DNA from: Idiomarina zobellii
Lineage (GTDB): Bacteria > Pseudomonadota > Gammaproteobacteria > Enterobacterales > Alteromonadaceae
DNA length: 64,000 bases
Assembly (NCBI RefSeq): GCF_900100855.1
Contig: NZ_FNCB01000004.1
Coordinates: 1-64,000 of the forward strand
Reading direction: 5' to 3'
Numbering within the stretch: position 1 is the stretch's first letter; each line of letters opens with the position of its first letter. This document shows positions 49,299 through 58,123 of the stretch, one piece after another. The notes under the pieces are model-generated. The model did not search any database. It was given only the letters and a program-made list of their open reading frames with translations, and was not told the DNA's origin. A program made the translations under genes and the position numbers.

Positions 49299-50870
49299 AT
49301 GCGGCTAGAAATTACCTGTGATGACAGGCTTGGTATTTGTCAGGATGTCCTGCAAATTCTGCGTGATCACGAAATTGACCTACGTGGCATTGAAGTCGAC
49401 CCTAAAGGGAAAATTTTTCTGAATTTCCCTGAGTTAGACTTTGATGATTTTCGTCATTTAATGCCGCAAATTCGTCGTATTCCTAACGTCAAAGACGTAA
49501 AAACCATTCCTTACATGCCGTTCGAGCGCGAGCATTACGAGTTTAATCTGCTGCTTTCTACGTTACCGGATCCGGTTCTGTCCATAGACACCAAAGGCGT
49601 TATCGATATTATTAACGATGCGGGTTTAAAACTCCTTTCGGACAGTCATGACGTGCTTAAAGGTGAGCTTCTGTCACAGTTTGTGCAGGGTATTGCGCTG
49701 CAGCGCTGGCTGGATAAACAGCCGAAAATGCCTATTTATGAAGCTGTGACCATAGGCAGTGATCAATACTATGCTCAGCTACTGCCTATTTGGGTTAATG
49801 ACGAAGAGGGTATCGAAGTCTTTGCGGGTGCCGTAATGACCTGTAAGTCAGAGCCTGTTACCGAGAACTGGCAGCAAGCCAGTAATAAAGCTGCGTTTGA
49901 TCGCTTACTAACGGAAACGCCGATAATGAAACGTGTTATCAGCGATGCGCAACGTATGGCCGAACTTGATGCGCCTCTGCTATTAGAAGGCGAAACGGGA
50001 GTTGGTAAAGAACTACTTGCGAAAGCTTGCCATTTGGCCAGCCCACGACATGAAAAGCCGTTTCTCGCCATAAACTGCGCAGCGTTGCCTGACAACGTCG
50101 CTGAGAGCGAACTTTTTGGTCATGGTGAGGGCAGCTTAAGTGCGCAAAGCGCAAAAAAAACTGGCGTGCTTGAACAGGCTGCCGGTGGAACCGTGTTGCT
50201 CGACTCTGTTGGGGAAATGTCGATTGGTCTGCAAGCCAAGCTACTGCGCTTCCTGGAGGACGGTGTATTTCGCCGCATTGGCGAAGAGCAGGAAGTGAGT
50301 GTCGATGTTCGGGTGATTTGTACAGCGCAAGGTAACTTATTCGAACTGGTTGAAAATGGTGAGTTCCGTGAAGATCTCTATTATCGCTTAAACGTATTGG
50401 CTTTGACCGTTCCACCTCTGCGCGAGCGCAAAGCGGATATTATTTTATTGGCTGAGCATTTTGTTATTCAGGCCTGCAAAAAACTGGGACGTAGCCAGGT
50501 TCAATTAAGCCGCACGGCGAAAGACAGGCTCAAAAATTATCATTGGCCGGGCAACGTACGTCAGTTAGAGAATACGATGTTCCGTTCCGTCTCTATGTTG
50601 GAAGGGCAGACACTGGAGCCGGCAGACATTCGGTTACCGGAACTGGAGCGAAACGACGAGCGTCTGGCGGTTGATATTGAAGATATTACGCTGGAAGAGG
50701 CGTTGAGGCAGTTCGAAAGCCATATTATGAAACGGCTGTATCCAAACTACCCGAGTACGCGTCAATTAGCCAAGCGTTTAGGACTGTCGCACACGGCCGT
50801 TGCGAATAAATTAAGAGACTATGGTATTGGAAAACAACGCAAAGGGCGGCCACGTAAGCCCAAAGACTAA
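49299..50870 (+). CDS. tyrR: Aromatic amino acid regulator TyrR
   Basis: The 523-residue regulator has an N-terminal ACT domain (MRLEITCDDRLGICQDVL, about 1-70), a PAS domain (about 80-190), an AAA+ domain with Walker A GETGVGKELLAK and Walker B GGTVLLDSVGEMS, and a C-terminal helix-turn-helix STRQLAKRLGLSHTAVANKL. The sigma-54 contact loop GAFTGA is replaced by GEGSLSAQ, as expected for TyrR, which works with sigma-70. The ATG at 49299 gives the family N-terminus; a GTG at 49284 is rejected. It likely controls the adjacent catabolic genes through TyrR boxes. Confidence 0.96.
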   Translation: MRLEITCDDRLGICQDVLQILRDHEIDLRGIEVDPKGKIFLNFPELDFDDFRHLMPQIRRIPNVKDVKTIPYMPFEREHYEFNLLLSTLPDPVLSIDTKGVIDIINDAGLKLLSDSHDVLKGELLSQFVQGIALQRWLDKQPKMPIYEAVTIGSDQYYAQLLPIWVNDEEGIEVFAGAVMTCKSEPVTENWQQASNKAAFDRLLTETPIMKRVISDAQRMAELDAPLLLEGETGVGKELLAKACHLASPRHEKPFLAINCAALPDNVAESELFGHGEGSLSAQSAKKTGVLEQAAGGTVLLDSVGEMSIGLQAKLLRFLEDGVFRRIGEEQEVSVDVRVICTAQGNLFELVENGEFREDLYYRLNVLALTVPPLRERKADIILLAEHFVIQACKKLGRSQVQLSRTAKDRLKNYHWPGNVRQLENTMFRSVSMLEGQTLEPADIRLPELERNDERLAVDIEDITLEEALRQFESHIMKRLYPNYPSTRQLAKRLGLSHTAVANKLRDYGIGKQRKGRPRKPKD

Positions 50871-50907
50871 GAGCCGTCGTAAACTTAACCTGCCAAAAAA
50901 AGCACTT

Positions 50908-50925
50908 TGTAAATTTTAGTTTACA
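50908..50925. promoter_or_regulatory. Perfect TyrR box upstream of hppD
   Basis: TGTAAA-TTTTAG-TTTACA is an exact match to the consensus TGTAAA-N6-TTTACA. It is 61 bp upstream of a second box, almost six helical turns, so two TyrR units could bind on the same DNA face. Confidence 0.85.
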
Positions 50926-50933
50926 AAAAATAA

Positions 50934-50970
50934 CAGGATAAACCTTGATATAGAGCAAAGGTTTATCCTG
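50934..50970. repeat. Perfect 13-bp inverted repeat between two TyrR boxes
   Basis: CAGGATAAACCTT (50934-50946) and AAGGTTTATCCTG (50958-50970) are exact reverse complements around an 11-base centre. No T-run follows, so it is not a typical terminator. It may be an operator for a second regulator or the tyrR 3' end structure. It abuts the second TyrR box, sharing two bases with it. Confidence 0.75.
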
Positions 50971-50986
50971 TAACAATTACTTTACA
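50969..50986. promoter_or_regulatory. Second TyrR box upstream of hppD
   Basis: TGTAAC-AATTAC-TTTACA matches the TyrR consensus in 11 of 12 defined bases. It lies 109 bases before the hppD ATG, leaving room for a promoter between, so activation or repression of the homogentisate operon by TyrR is possible. Confidence 0.75.
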
Positions 50987-51095
50987 ATAATAAGCTTCCC
51001 CGTGCCTGGCACTATTTCCGGTTTGAATTCGCATTGTTAACACTTTTACGGCTACAGTCTTAGTGTTAATAAACGAATAACAAGAGGAAGTAATA

Positions 51096-52169
51096 ATGTC
51101 AGAGCAAGTCATGAACCCCCTAAATACTGATGGTTTTGAATTCGTTGAGTACACGGCTCCGGATCAAAAAGGCATCGACGCATTAAAAGATCTGTTCGAT
51201 AAGTTGGGCTTTACTGAAGTGGCTAAGCACAAGTCAAAGCAAGCTTGGTTGTTCAAACAAAACGACATCAACTTTATTGTAAATGCTGAACCAGGTGGTC
51301 AGGCAGAAGAGTTTGCTAAAGACCACGGTCCCAGTGTTTGTGGTATGGCATGGCGTGTTAAAGATGCTGGCCACGCATTAAAGCATTCATTAGAGAATGG
51401 CGCGAAGGCGTTTCCAGATGACAAAGGCGTTATTGAAAACATTCCAGCGGTTTTCGGTATTGGTGAAAGTGCGTTGTACTTTGTCGACAACTATCAAAAT
51501 AACGAAATCTACCAGCAACATTTTGACTTCTATGATAACTGGGAAGGAAAAATGAAAGACCATGCGGCAGGTTTGTATGAAATTGACCACCTGACGCATA
51601 ACGTCTTCCGCGGCAACATGGATACCTGGGCAGGCTTTTATGAGCGCATTGGCAACTTCCGCGAAATCCGTTACTTCGACATTGAAGGTAAGCTAACAGG
51701 TCTGCTAAGTCGTGCAATGACTGCACCTTGTGGCAAAATCCGTATTCCAATTAACGAGTCGCACGACGACAAGTCACAAATTGAAGAATACCTGCGCGAA
51801 TACAAAGGCGAGGGCATTCAGCACATTGCACTCACCTCAGACAACATCTACAAAACCGTTGAAGACCTGCGCTCAATTGGCATGGAATTCATGGACACGC
51901 CAGACACCTATTACGAGAAAATCAACGAGCGTGTTGAAGGCCATGATGAAGACGTTGACGCGCTGCGCAAGCAACGCATTCTGATTGACGGTGCGCCAAT
52001 GAAAGACGGTATTTTGCTGCAAATTTTCACGCAAACCGTTATTGGCCCGGTATTCTTCGAGATCATTCAGCGTAAAGGTAACGAAGGCTTTGGTGAAGGT
52101 AACTTTAAAGCGCTGTTTGAGAGCATTGAAGAAGACCAAATTCGCCGAGGAGTATTAGACGATGCGTAA
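51096..52169 (+). CDS. hppD: 4-hydroxyphenylpyruvate dioxygenase
   Basis: HppD turns 4-hydroxyphenylpyruvate into homogentisate. The 357-residue vicinal-oxygen-chelate enzyme has iron ligands at the His of YEIDHLTHNVFRGNM, the His of GIQHIALTSDNI and the Glu of FFEIIQRKGNEGFGEGNF. It starts after AGAGGAAG at 51096. It heads the hppD-hmgA-fah-maiA operon, overlapping hmgA by 8 bases. The upstream region has two TyrR boxes. Confidence 0.97.
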   Translation: MSEQVMNPLNTDGFEFVEYTAPDQKGIDALKDLFDKLGFTEVAKHKSKQAWLFKQNDINFIVNAEPGGQAEEFAKDHGPSVCGMAWRVKDAGHALKHSLENGAKAFPDDKGVIENIPAVFGIGESALYFVDNYQNNEIYQQHFDFYDNWEGKMKDHAAGLYEIDHLTHNVFRGNMDTWAGFYERIGNFREIRYFDIEGKLTGLLSRAMTAPCGKIRIPINESHDDKSQIEEYLREYKGEGIQHIALTSDNIYKTVEDLRSIGMEFMDTPDTYYEKINERVEGHDEDVDALRKQRILIDGAPMKDGILLQIFTQTVIGPVFFEIIQRKGNEGFGEGNFKALFESIEEDQIRRGVLDDA

Positions 52170-53292
52170 ATGGATCAGCTTCCCGAAGCAGGAAGGGACG
52201 TCGTCACGACAAGCCCATGCTGACTTTCCGGAGCAGGCCATTTATGAGCGTGAAGCGGGTCGCAGCGGCTTTTTTGGCCCTGCGACACACTTCCATCATC
52301 AACATGCGCCGACCGGTTGGTCGGAATGGGAAGGCCCGCTTAAACCGCGTGCCTTTGATTTTAATCAGCTGACCGAGCAAGCACCGGAAAACCCGTGGTT
52401 AACGCCGGATTTGCTGTCAAACAGCAGTTGTAAGTTCCGTGTTTGGCACTGTACTGAGAATATGCCGTATTTGGTGCGCAATGCCGACGGCGACGACCTG
52501 TTGTTTGTGCATGAAGGCAGCGGTCATTTGTATTGTGACTATGGCCATATTCATCTGGTTAAGGGGGACTATTTCTTAGTGCCGCGTTCGACCAATTGGC
52601 GTCTTGAACCTGATGAAAAAATGGAACTGCTGATGATTGAAACCACTAATGGTTCGTATCAGCTGCCGGAGAAGGGTATTGTCGGTAACCATGCGGTATT
52701 CGACCCAGCGGTTTTGGATACGCCTGCCATTGATGACGAGTTTAAAGCACAGTACAGCGAAGACAGCTGGAAAGTGTACGTTAAGCGTCACCAGCAAGTC
52801 AGCGTTATTACTTATCCGTATAACCCGTTGGATGCCATTGGCTGGCACGGTGATTTAGCACCTGTGCGTTTGAACTGGCGTGACATACGGCCACTGATGA
52901 GTCACCGGTACCACTTACCGCCGTCAGCACACACAACTTTTGTCGCTGAACGTTTCGTGGTGTGTACTTTTGTGCCAAGACCTATTGAGTCTGACCCTGG
53001 CGCACTTAAAGTGCCGTTCTATCACAATAACGATGATTACGACGAAGTATTGTTCTACCACGAGGGCGACTTCTTTAGTCGCGATAATATCGACCGTGGT
53101 ATGGTAACCTTCCATCCCGCAGGGTTTACCCATGGCCCACACCCGAAAGCTTTCAAGGCGGGTCGGGAACACAAAAAGAAATTCACTGACGAAGTAGCAG
53201 TCATGCTGGATACCCGCGATTCGCTGGAAATGAGTGACGCGGCGATGAAGGTCGAAAATCCAGATTATGTCTACAGCTGGCAGGAGAAATAA
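52162..53292 (+). CDS. hmgA: Homogentisate 1,2-dioxygenase
   Basis: HmgA opens the homogentisate ring to maleylacetoacetate. The 376-residue cupin is shorter than the human type (about 445) but has both cupin halves: HEGSGHLYCDYGHIHLVKGD (about 113-132), then the iron site in YDEVLFYHEGDFFSRDN and TFHPAGFTHGPHPKA, where His, Glu and His residues bind iron. It overlaps hppD by 8 bases and is followed 6 bases later by the hydrolase. Confidence 0.94.
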   Translation: MRKWISFPKQEGTSSRQAHADFPEQAIYEREAGRSGFFGPATHFHHQHAPTGWSEWEGPLKPRAFDFNQLTEQAPENPWLTPDLLSNSSCKFRVWHCTENMPYLVRNADGDDLLFVHEGSGHLYCDYGHIHLVKGDYFLVPRSTNWRLEPDEKMELLMIETTNGSYQLPEKGIVGNHAVFDPAVLDTPAIDDEFKAQYSEDSWKVYVKRHQQVSVITYPYNPLDAIGWHGDLAPVRLNWRDIRPLMSHRYHLPPSAHTTFVAERFVVCTFVPRPIESDPGALKVPFYHNNDDYDEVLFYHEGDFFSRDNIDRGMVTFHPAGFTHGPHPKAFKAGREHKKKFTDEVAVMLDTRDSLEMSDAAMKVENPDYVYSWQEK

Positions 53293-53298
53293 CAACTT

Positions 53299-54324
53299 AT
53301 GAAATTAGCCACTTATAGAAATGGAACGCGTGACGGCCAGTTAATGGTAGTTAGCAAGGACTTAACTCGAGCAGTTGCAGTACCCGCTATTGCTTCCTGT
53401 ATGCAAGAAGCCATTGATAACTGGGACGATGTTGAGTCAAAGCTTAATGACGTTTACACGCAACTGAATAAAGGTAGCGTTGATGGTGAAGTGACGTTTG
53501 AGCAAGTCATGTGTGAGTCGCCATTGCCTCGTGCGTACCAGTGGGCTGACGGCAGTGCTTATGTCAACCACGTTGAACTGGTGCGTAAAGCGCGCGGTGC
53601 CGAAATGCCACCAAGCTTCTGGGAAGATCCACTGATGTATCAAGGTGGCTCGGATGACTTCTTAGGTCCACACGACGAAATTCAAATGGGCAGCACCGAG
53701 TGGGGCATTGATTTTGAAGGCGAAATTGCTGTAGTCACTGACGACGTACCTATGGGTGTCGATGCGAAGTCGGCTGCAAGTCACATTAAATTACTTATGT
53801 TGGTTAACGATGTGTCGTTGCGTGGTCTTATTCCGGGCGAACTGGGCAAAGGCTTTGGCTTTTTCCAGAGTAAACCATCGTCTGCGTTCTCGCCTGTGGC
53901 GGTAACACCGGACGAGCTGGGCAGTGCCTGGAAAGACAGTAAAGTTCACTTACCGCTGTTGTCAGAATATAACGGCAAGCCGTTTGGTAAGCCAAACGCG
54001 GGCGAGGACATGACCTTTGACTTTGGTCAGTTAGTTGCGCATGCCGCTAAAACTCGAAACCTGGGTGCGGGCGCTATCATTGGTTCGGGTACGGTGTCGA
54101 ATAAACAAGGCACAGACCACGGCACGTCGATTGCTGAAGGTGGTGTTGGTTATAGCTGTATCGCTGAAGTTCGAATGATAGAAACCATCCGTGATGGCAA
54201 GCCAACGACTGAGTTCATGAAGTTTGGCGACACTATTCATATGGAAATGAAAGATGCCAATGGCGAATCTATCTTCGGTGCGATTGATCAGAAAGTGGTT
54301 GAATATAAAGGACCTTCAGAATGA
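53299..54324 (+). CDS. fahA: Fumarylacetoacetate hydrolase family protein
   Basis: The 341-residue enzyme cleaves fumarylacetoacetate to fumarate and acetoacetate, the last step of the pathway. The metal-binding acidic residues are in STEWGIDFEGEIAVVTDDV, with NDVSLRGLIPGELGKGFGFF as the following conserved region and GSGTVSNKQGTDHGTSIAEGG (split at about residues 256-276) near the end. It overlaps maiA by 4 bases. The order hydrolase before isomerase is seen in several marine gammaproteobacteria. Confidence 0.94.
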   Translation: MKLATYRNGTRDGQLMVVSKDLTRAVAVPAIASCMQEAIDNWDDVESKLNDVYTQLNKGSVDGEVTFEQVMCESPLPRAYQWADGSAYVNHVELVRKARGAEMPPSFWEDPLMYQGGSDDFLGPHDEIQMGSTEWGIDFEGEIAVVTDDVPMGVDAKSAASHIKLLMLVNDVSLRGLIPGELGKGFGFFQSKPSSAFSPVAVTPDELGSAWKDSKVHLPLLSEYNGKPFGKPNAGEDMTFDFGQLVAHAAKTRNLGAGAIIGSGTVSNKQGTDHGTSIAEGGVGYSCIAEVRMIETIRDGKPTTEFMKFGDTIHMEMKDANGESIFGAIDQKVVEYKGPSE

Positions 54325-54962
54325 TGAAGCTCTATGGATACTGGCGCTCTAGCGCCAGTTTTCGTGTCAGACTGGCGTTGTATTTAAAAGAGCTAGAATT
54401 TGAATATCATCCCGTGCACTTGGTCAAAGATGGCGGTGAACAACACACTCCTGAATACCGAAAATTAAACCCGGCCGGATTAGTGCCGACTTTTGTCGAT
54501 GACGAAGTCACGCTGAATCAATCGTTAGCCATTATTGAGTATTTGGATGAACGCTATAAGCAGCATCCGCTATTGCCAAGTGCTACCGTTGATAAGGCGC
54601 GGGCAAGAGCTTTGGCTTATGATCTCGCATGCGAATTACAGCCGGTCACAAATTTGCGAGTACTGAAATACCTTACTGGTGAACTTAATTGTAGTGATGA
54701 ACAGCGCAATGACTGGATTCATCATTGGGTTCATCAGAGTTTCACCGCATTTGAACAGCGCCTGACCGAAACAGCGGGTGATTATTGCTATGGAGATTCG
54801 GTAACATTAGCGGATATCTGCTTGTTGCCTCAGGTGTACAATGCCGAGCGTTTTAAGGTACCGTTAGATAACTACCCGACGCTTGTGGCAGTGCATGACC
54901 GCTTACAACAATTAACCGCGGTACAACAGGCACGCCCAGAGAATCAGCCAGACGCACAATAA
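54321..54962 (+). CDS. maiA: Maleylacetoacetate isomerase (zeta-class GST)
   Basis: MaiA isomerises maleylacetoacetate to fumarylacetoacetate with glutathione as cofactor. The 213 residues show the zeta-class start YWRSSASFRVRLALYLKELE, with the catalytic Ser region; the usual SSC reads SSA here, as in many bacterial forms. They also show LNPAGLVPTF, NQSLAIIEYLDE and a C-terminal helical domain with SVTLADICLLPQVYNAERF. It is the last gene of the homogentisate operon; the S9 peptidase starts 11 bases later and may be read through. Confidence 0.95.
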   Translation: MMKLYGYWRSSASFRVRLALYLKELEFEYHPVHLVKDGGEQHTPEYRKLNPAGLVPTFVDDEVTLNQSLAIIEYLDERYKQHPLLPSATVDKARARALAYDLACELQPVTNLRVLKYLTGELNCSDEQRNDWIHHWVHQSFTAFEQRLTETAGDYCYGDSVTLADICLLPQVYNAERFKVPLDNYPTLVAVHDRLQQLTAVQQARPENQPDAQ

Positions 54963-54973
54963 GGAATAACTAA

Positions 54974-57466
54974 ATGGTTAAATCACGTCTAGTGATGGCA
55001 ATAGGGGCGGCATTAATGGCCGCCTCTTGCGCATCTACAACCCCTGCAAATGAAAATACAAATAAAACCAATGCAACGGCGCCACAGGTACAGACTCTTA
55101 GTGCTGACCCGTTAGCTTCGGCACAAGGCACTGCGGAACTTACCATGGAACAGATTATGGCTGACCCGGACTGGATGGGGCGCTTCCCGGAAAATGCTTT
55201 TTGGAGCATGGACGGTGAGCATATTCTGTTTTATCAGAAGCGCGAAGGCAGTGATATTCGTGACCTGATGATTATCAATAATGCTGAAGGCGAAGCCTCC
55301 AAAGTGGCACTGTCGGACTATCACCTTTACGTGGCGGATGAAAAAGAGCAGTCAGTTGCTGGTAATTGGCTGGCCTACACTTTTGAGGGCAATGTGTTTG
55401 CCCGCTTTGGCGATGGCAGCGTTAAGCAATTGACCCGTGACGAAGCGCGCCAGCATAACTTACAAGCCATGACCGACGGTTCTTTAAGCTATCAGCAGGG
55501 CAATGACTTTTATGTGGTTGATGTTAACTCTGGTCTGACGCGTCAGGTTGCCTCCATTAAGTTTGAAGATGCGCCAAAAGCCAATGAAGAGCCAAAAGAT
55601 TACTTAGCGAAAGAAGAACAACAGCTTATTCAGTACGTGCAAAAAGAGCGCAAAGCAGCGGAAGAGCGTTTTGAACGTCAACAGCAGCTGCAGTCTCAAA
55701 ACGCAAGCTTAGCACCTAAGCCTTTCTATCTGGATAAGTCGAAGCAGTTAGTTCAGGCACGCTTATCACCTCGCGGCGATAAAATTGTTGCAGCGATTAG
55801 CGAACCCAACAAATGGCGTGAAGACGGCGATATTATGCCAAACTATATTAACGAAGACGGTCGTATATCCAGCGAACAGGTACGTCGCCGTGTTGCTGAT
55901 GCGCAGCCGGATGAAGATCAGTTAGTGATTCTGGATTTGGAAAGCCACACCGACACGGCACTGACTTACAATACGTTACCGGGCTGGAATGAAGACGTTT
56001 TAGCTGACGTTAAGCGTGAAAACCACGAAGCGCGAGGCGAGGACTATGAGTCGGAAGAAAAACCACGTCCGATTCATTTGATGGCCGACTGGGGCTGGGA
56101 AAATGGCGCTATTCAATGGAATGACAACGGCACTGAGTTGGCGGTTATGCTGGAAGCCTGGGACAACAAAGATCGCTGGATTGCGACCGTAGATTTCGCT
56201 GGCAAAAAATTAGTGCCTCAGGATCGCCTGCACGATGATGCCTGGATTAACTATACCCATAACGAGTTTGGTTGGTTAAACGACAACAGCCTGTGGTTCA
56301 TGTCTGAAGCCGATGGTTATTCGCATTTGTATGTGAAGCCGCTGAACGGTGACACTCAGCAGCTCACTGAAGGCAACTATGTTGTCGAAACCGCTGAGTT
56401 AAGCAACGACGCTGAGTACCTGTATTTTCAGGCGAACATTGAACATCCTGGCATTTACGAAGTGTATCGAGTAAAAACCGACGGTAGCGGTGAGCCAGAA
56501 GCCATGACGGATTTAGACGGTATGACCGCGTTTGAGCTGAGCCCGCAAGCAGACGAACTCATTCTGACGCATTCAACGCCGCTTATGCCACCAGAGCTTT
56601 ATCATAAAGAGGCTAACGCCAGTGATGCGCCTGAACGGATGACGCATACGGTGTCAGAGAAGTTCCTTAGCATAGACTGGACGGCGCCGGATGTTGTCGG
56701 GGTAGAGTCGAGTCATGTGGACGAACCTATTTATACGCGTATTTACACGCCAGAAGGATTTGATGCTGAGCGAGCAGAAGAATATCCGGCAGTGGTGTTT
56801 ATCCACGGTGCGGGTTATTTGCAAAATGCACACATGGGCTGGTCTGGTTATTTCCGTGAGTTTATGTTCCATAGCCTGCTGAACAAGCACGGCTACGTGG
56901 TTGCGGATCTTGATTACCGTGGCTCTAAAGGTTACGGCCGCGACTGGCGTACGGCTATTTATCGTCAAATGGGCACGCCGGAAGTAGAAGATTTAGTCGA
57001 TGTGGCGAGCTATTTGGAAAGCAACCTGAATGTCGATGGTGACCGCCTTGGCACGTACGGTGGCTCCTATGGTGGCTTCTTAACCTTTATGGCGCTGTTT
57101 AAAGAACCGGGATTATTTGAAGCTGGCTCTGCATTGCGTCCGGTCACTGACTGGGCACACTACAATGTTGGTTATACATCGAACATTCTGAACTTGCCAC
57201 AGGATGACACTATAGCCTATCGCCGCAGTTCGCCAATTTACTTCGCCGAAGGCTTAGAAGATGCGTTGCTTATCAATTCACCGATGATTGATGACAACGT
57301 ATTTTTCCAGGACAGTGTACGGTTGGTACAGCGTTTAATCGAGCTGAAGAAAGAAGACTGGGAAACGGCTATTTACCCGGTTGAACCGCACGGTTTCCGT
57401 CAGCCGGAAAGCTGGCTGAACGAATACCGTCGTATTTTCAAACTGTTTGAGGAAAACCTAAAGTAA
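54974..57466 (+). CDS. S9-family prolyl oligopeptidase-like lipoprotein peptidase
   Basis: The 830-residue protein has an N-terminal lipoprotein signal (lipobox MAASC, Cys19). A long beta-propeller region (about 60-560) gates access to a C-terminal alpha/beta-hydrolase domain with catalytic Ser698 in YGGSYGGF and His806 in VEPHGF; an Asp such as that in NSPMIDDNVF completes the triad. DPP-IV/acylaminoacyl peptidase-like enzymes cut short peptides, often next to Pro or Ala. It probably degrades peptides in the periplasm, supplying amino acids to the pathways encoded nearby. It lies 11 bases after maiA. Confidence 0.92.
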   Translation: MVKSRLVMAIGAALMAASCASTTPANENTNKTNATAPQVQTLSADPLASAQGTAELTMEQIMADPDWMGRFPENAFWSMDGEHILFYQKREGSDIRDLMIINNAEGEASKVALSDYHLYVADEKEQSVAGNWLAYTFEGNVFARFGDGSVKQLTRDEARQHNLQAMTDGSLSYQQGNDFYVVDVNSGLTRQVASIKFEDAPKANEEPKDYLAKEEQQLIQYVQKERKAAEERFERQQQLQSQNASLAPKPFYLDKSKQLVQARLSPRGDKIVAAISEPNKWREDGDIMPNYINEDGRISSEQVRRRVADAQPDEDQLVILDLESHTDTALTYNTLPGWNEDVLADVKRENHEARGEDYESEEKPRPIHLMADWGWENGAIQWNDNGTELAVMLEAWDNKDRWIATVDFAGKKLVPQDRLHDDAWINYTHNEFGWLNDNSLWFMSEADGYSHLYVKPLNGDTQQLTEGNYVVETAELSNDAEYLYFQANIEHPGIYEVYRVKTDGSGEPEAMTDLDGMTAFELSPQADELILTHSTPLMPPELYHKEANASDAPERMTHTVSEKFLSIDWTAPDVVGVESSHVDEPIYTRIYTPEGFDAERAEEYPAVVFIHGAGYLQNAHMGWSGYFREFMFHSLLNKHGYVVADLDYRGSKGYGRDWRTAIYRQMGTPEVEDLVDVASYLESNLNVDGDRLGTYGGSYGGFLTFMALFKEPGLFEAGSALRPVTDWAHYNVGYTSNILNLPQDDTIAYRRSSPIYFAEGLEDALLINSPMIDDNVFFQDSVRLVQRLIELKKEDWETAIYPVEPHGFRQPESWLNEYRRIFKLFEENLK

Positions 57467-57476
57467 GCAACTCGGC

Positions 57477-58046
57477 TTAGTCTTTATGGGGAACGGCGTC
57501 GCTCAAACGGCGCCGTTCTAGTTTGTAAAGTAATAAGGCGGTTAATAATCCGGCTGCATGTATGTAGCTTACGTGCTGACCCACGAAATGATCTGGTTGC
57601 CACCCCAACAGTTCAACCACGACCTTGCCAATAAGCGCAATAAGAATAAGCCACATCCACTTTTTACCGGCTTTAATGTCCTTTATTAAACAATAGCCCA
57701 GGAGCCCGTGCAGAACGCCGGACAAACCGACAAAAATAATGGTAATAGGCAGTAACCACAAAATAAGAGACGTCGCTGCTGAACTTAATAGTAATGCGTT
57801 GACGAGCCAGCGCGTATTCCAGTATTCCCGCCAAATAACCACAATGAGCGTCAGGCCTGCAAGATTAAACAATGCATGAGTCCAGTTTAAATGAATAAAG
57901 TGGGTGGTAATTAGCGGCCAGCCTTGTGACATAACAGTTTCACTGTGAAAACTTAGCTGCTGATGCCACTGTGGCAACAGCTGTAAAACGCAGGAAATGC
58001 CTAAAACAAGAACAAGACCAACCCAGTACCGATTTAAATAGTGCAT
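57477..58046 (-). CDS. rrtA: Rhombosortase (rhomboid-family intramembrane protease)
   Basis: The 189-residue membrane protein has about six spans. Rhomboid features are LITTHFIHLNWTHALFNLAG (His and Asn residues at about 46-65), the catalytic Ser in FVGLSGVLHGLLGY, and the partner His in YIHAAGLLTALLL. The short size and motif set fit the rhombosortase subgroup, which processes proteins ending in a GlyGly-CTERM tail. No such target is encoded in this window. It is convergent with the peptidase gene and divergent from the second ggt. Confidence 0.85.
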   Translation of the reverse strand: MHYLNRYWVGLVLVLGISCVLQLLPQWHQQLSFHSETVMSQGWPLITTHFIHLNWTHALFNLAGLTLIVVIWREYWNTRWLVNALLLSSAATSLILWLLPITIIFVGLSGVLHGLLGYCLIKDIKAGKKWMWLILIALIGKVVVELLGWQPDHFVGQHVSYIHAAGLLTALLLYKLERRRLSDAVPHKD

Positions 58047-58123
58047 CTAGCGTCCTTTTCATTGCGTGCGCAAACTCAGCTTCGTATGATAGGGGAATTA
58101 AACATGAATATGAATGAGGTTAT

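Noticed and set aside
51036-51070. Inverted repeat GTTAACACT...AGTGTTAAT before hppD as a further TyrR box
   Set aside because: The spacing and bases do not fit TGTAAA-N6-TTTACA, and no other regulator could be assigned.
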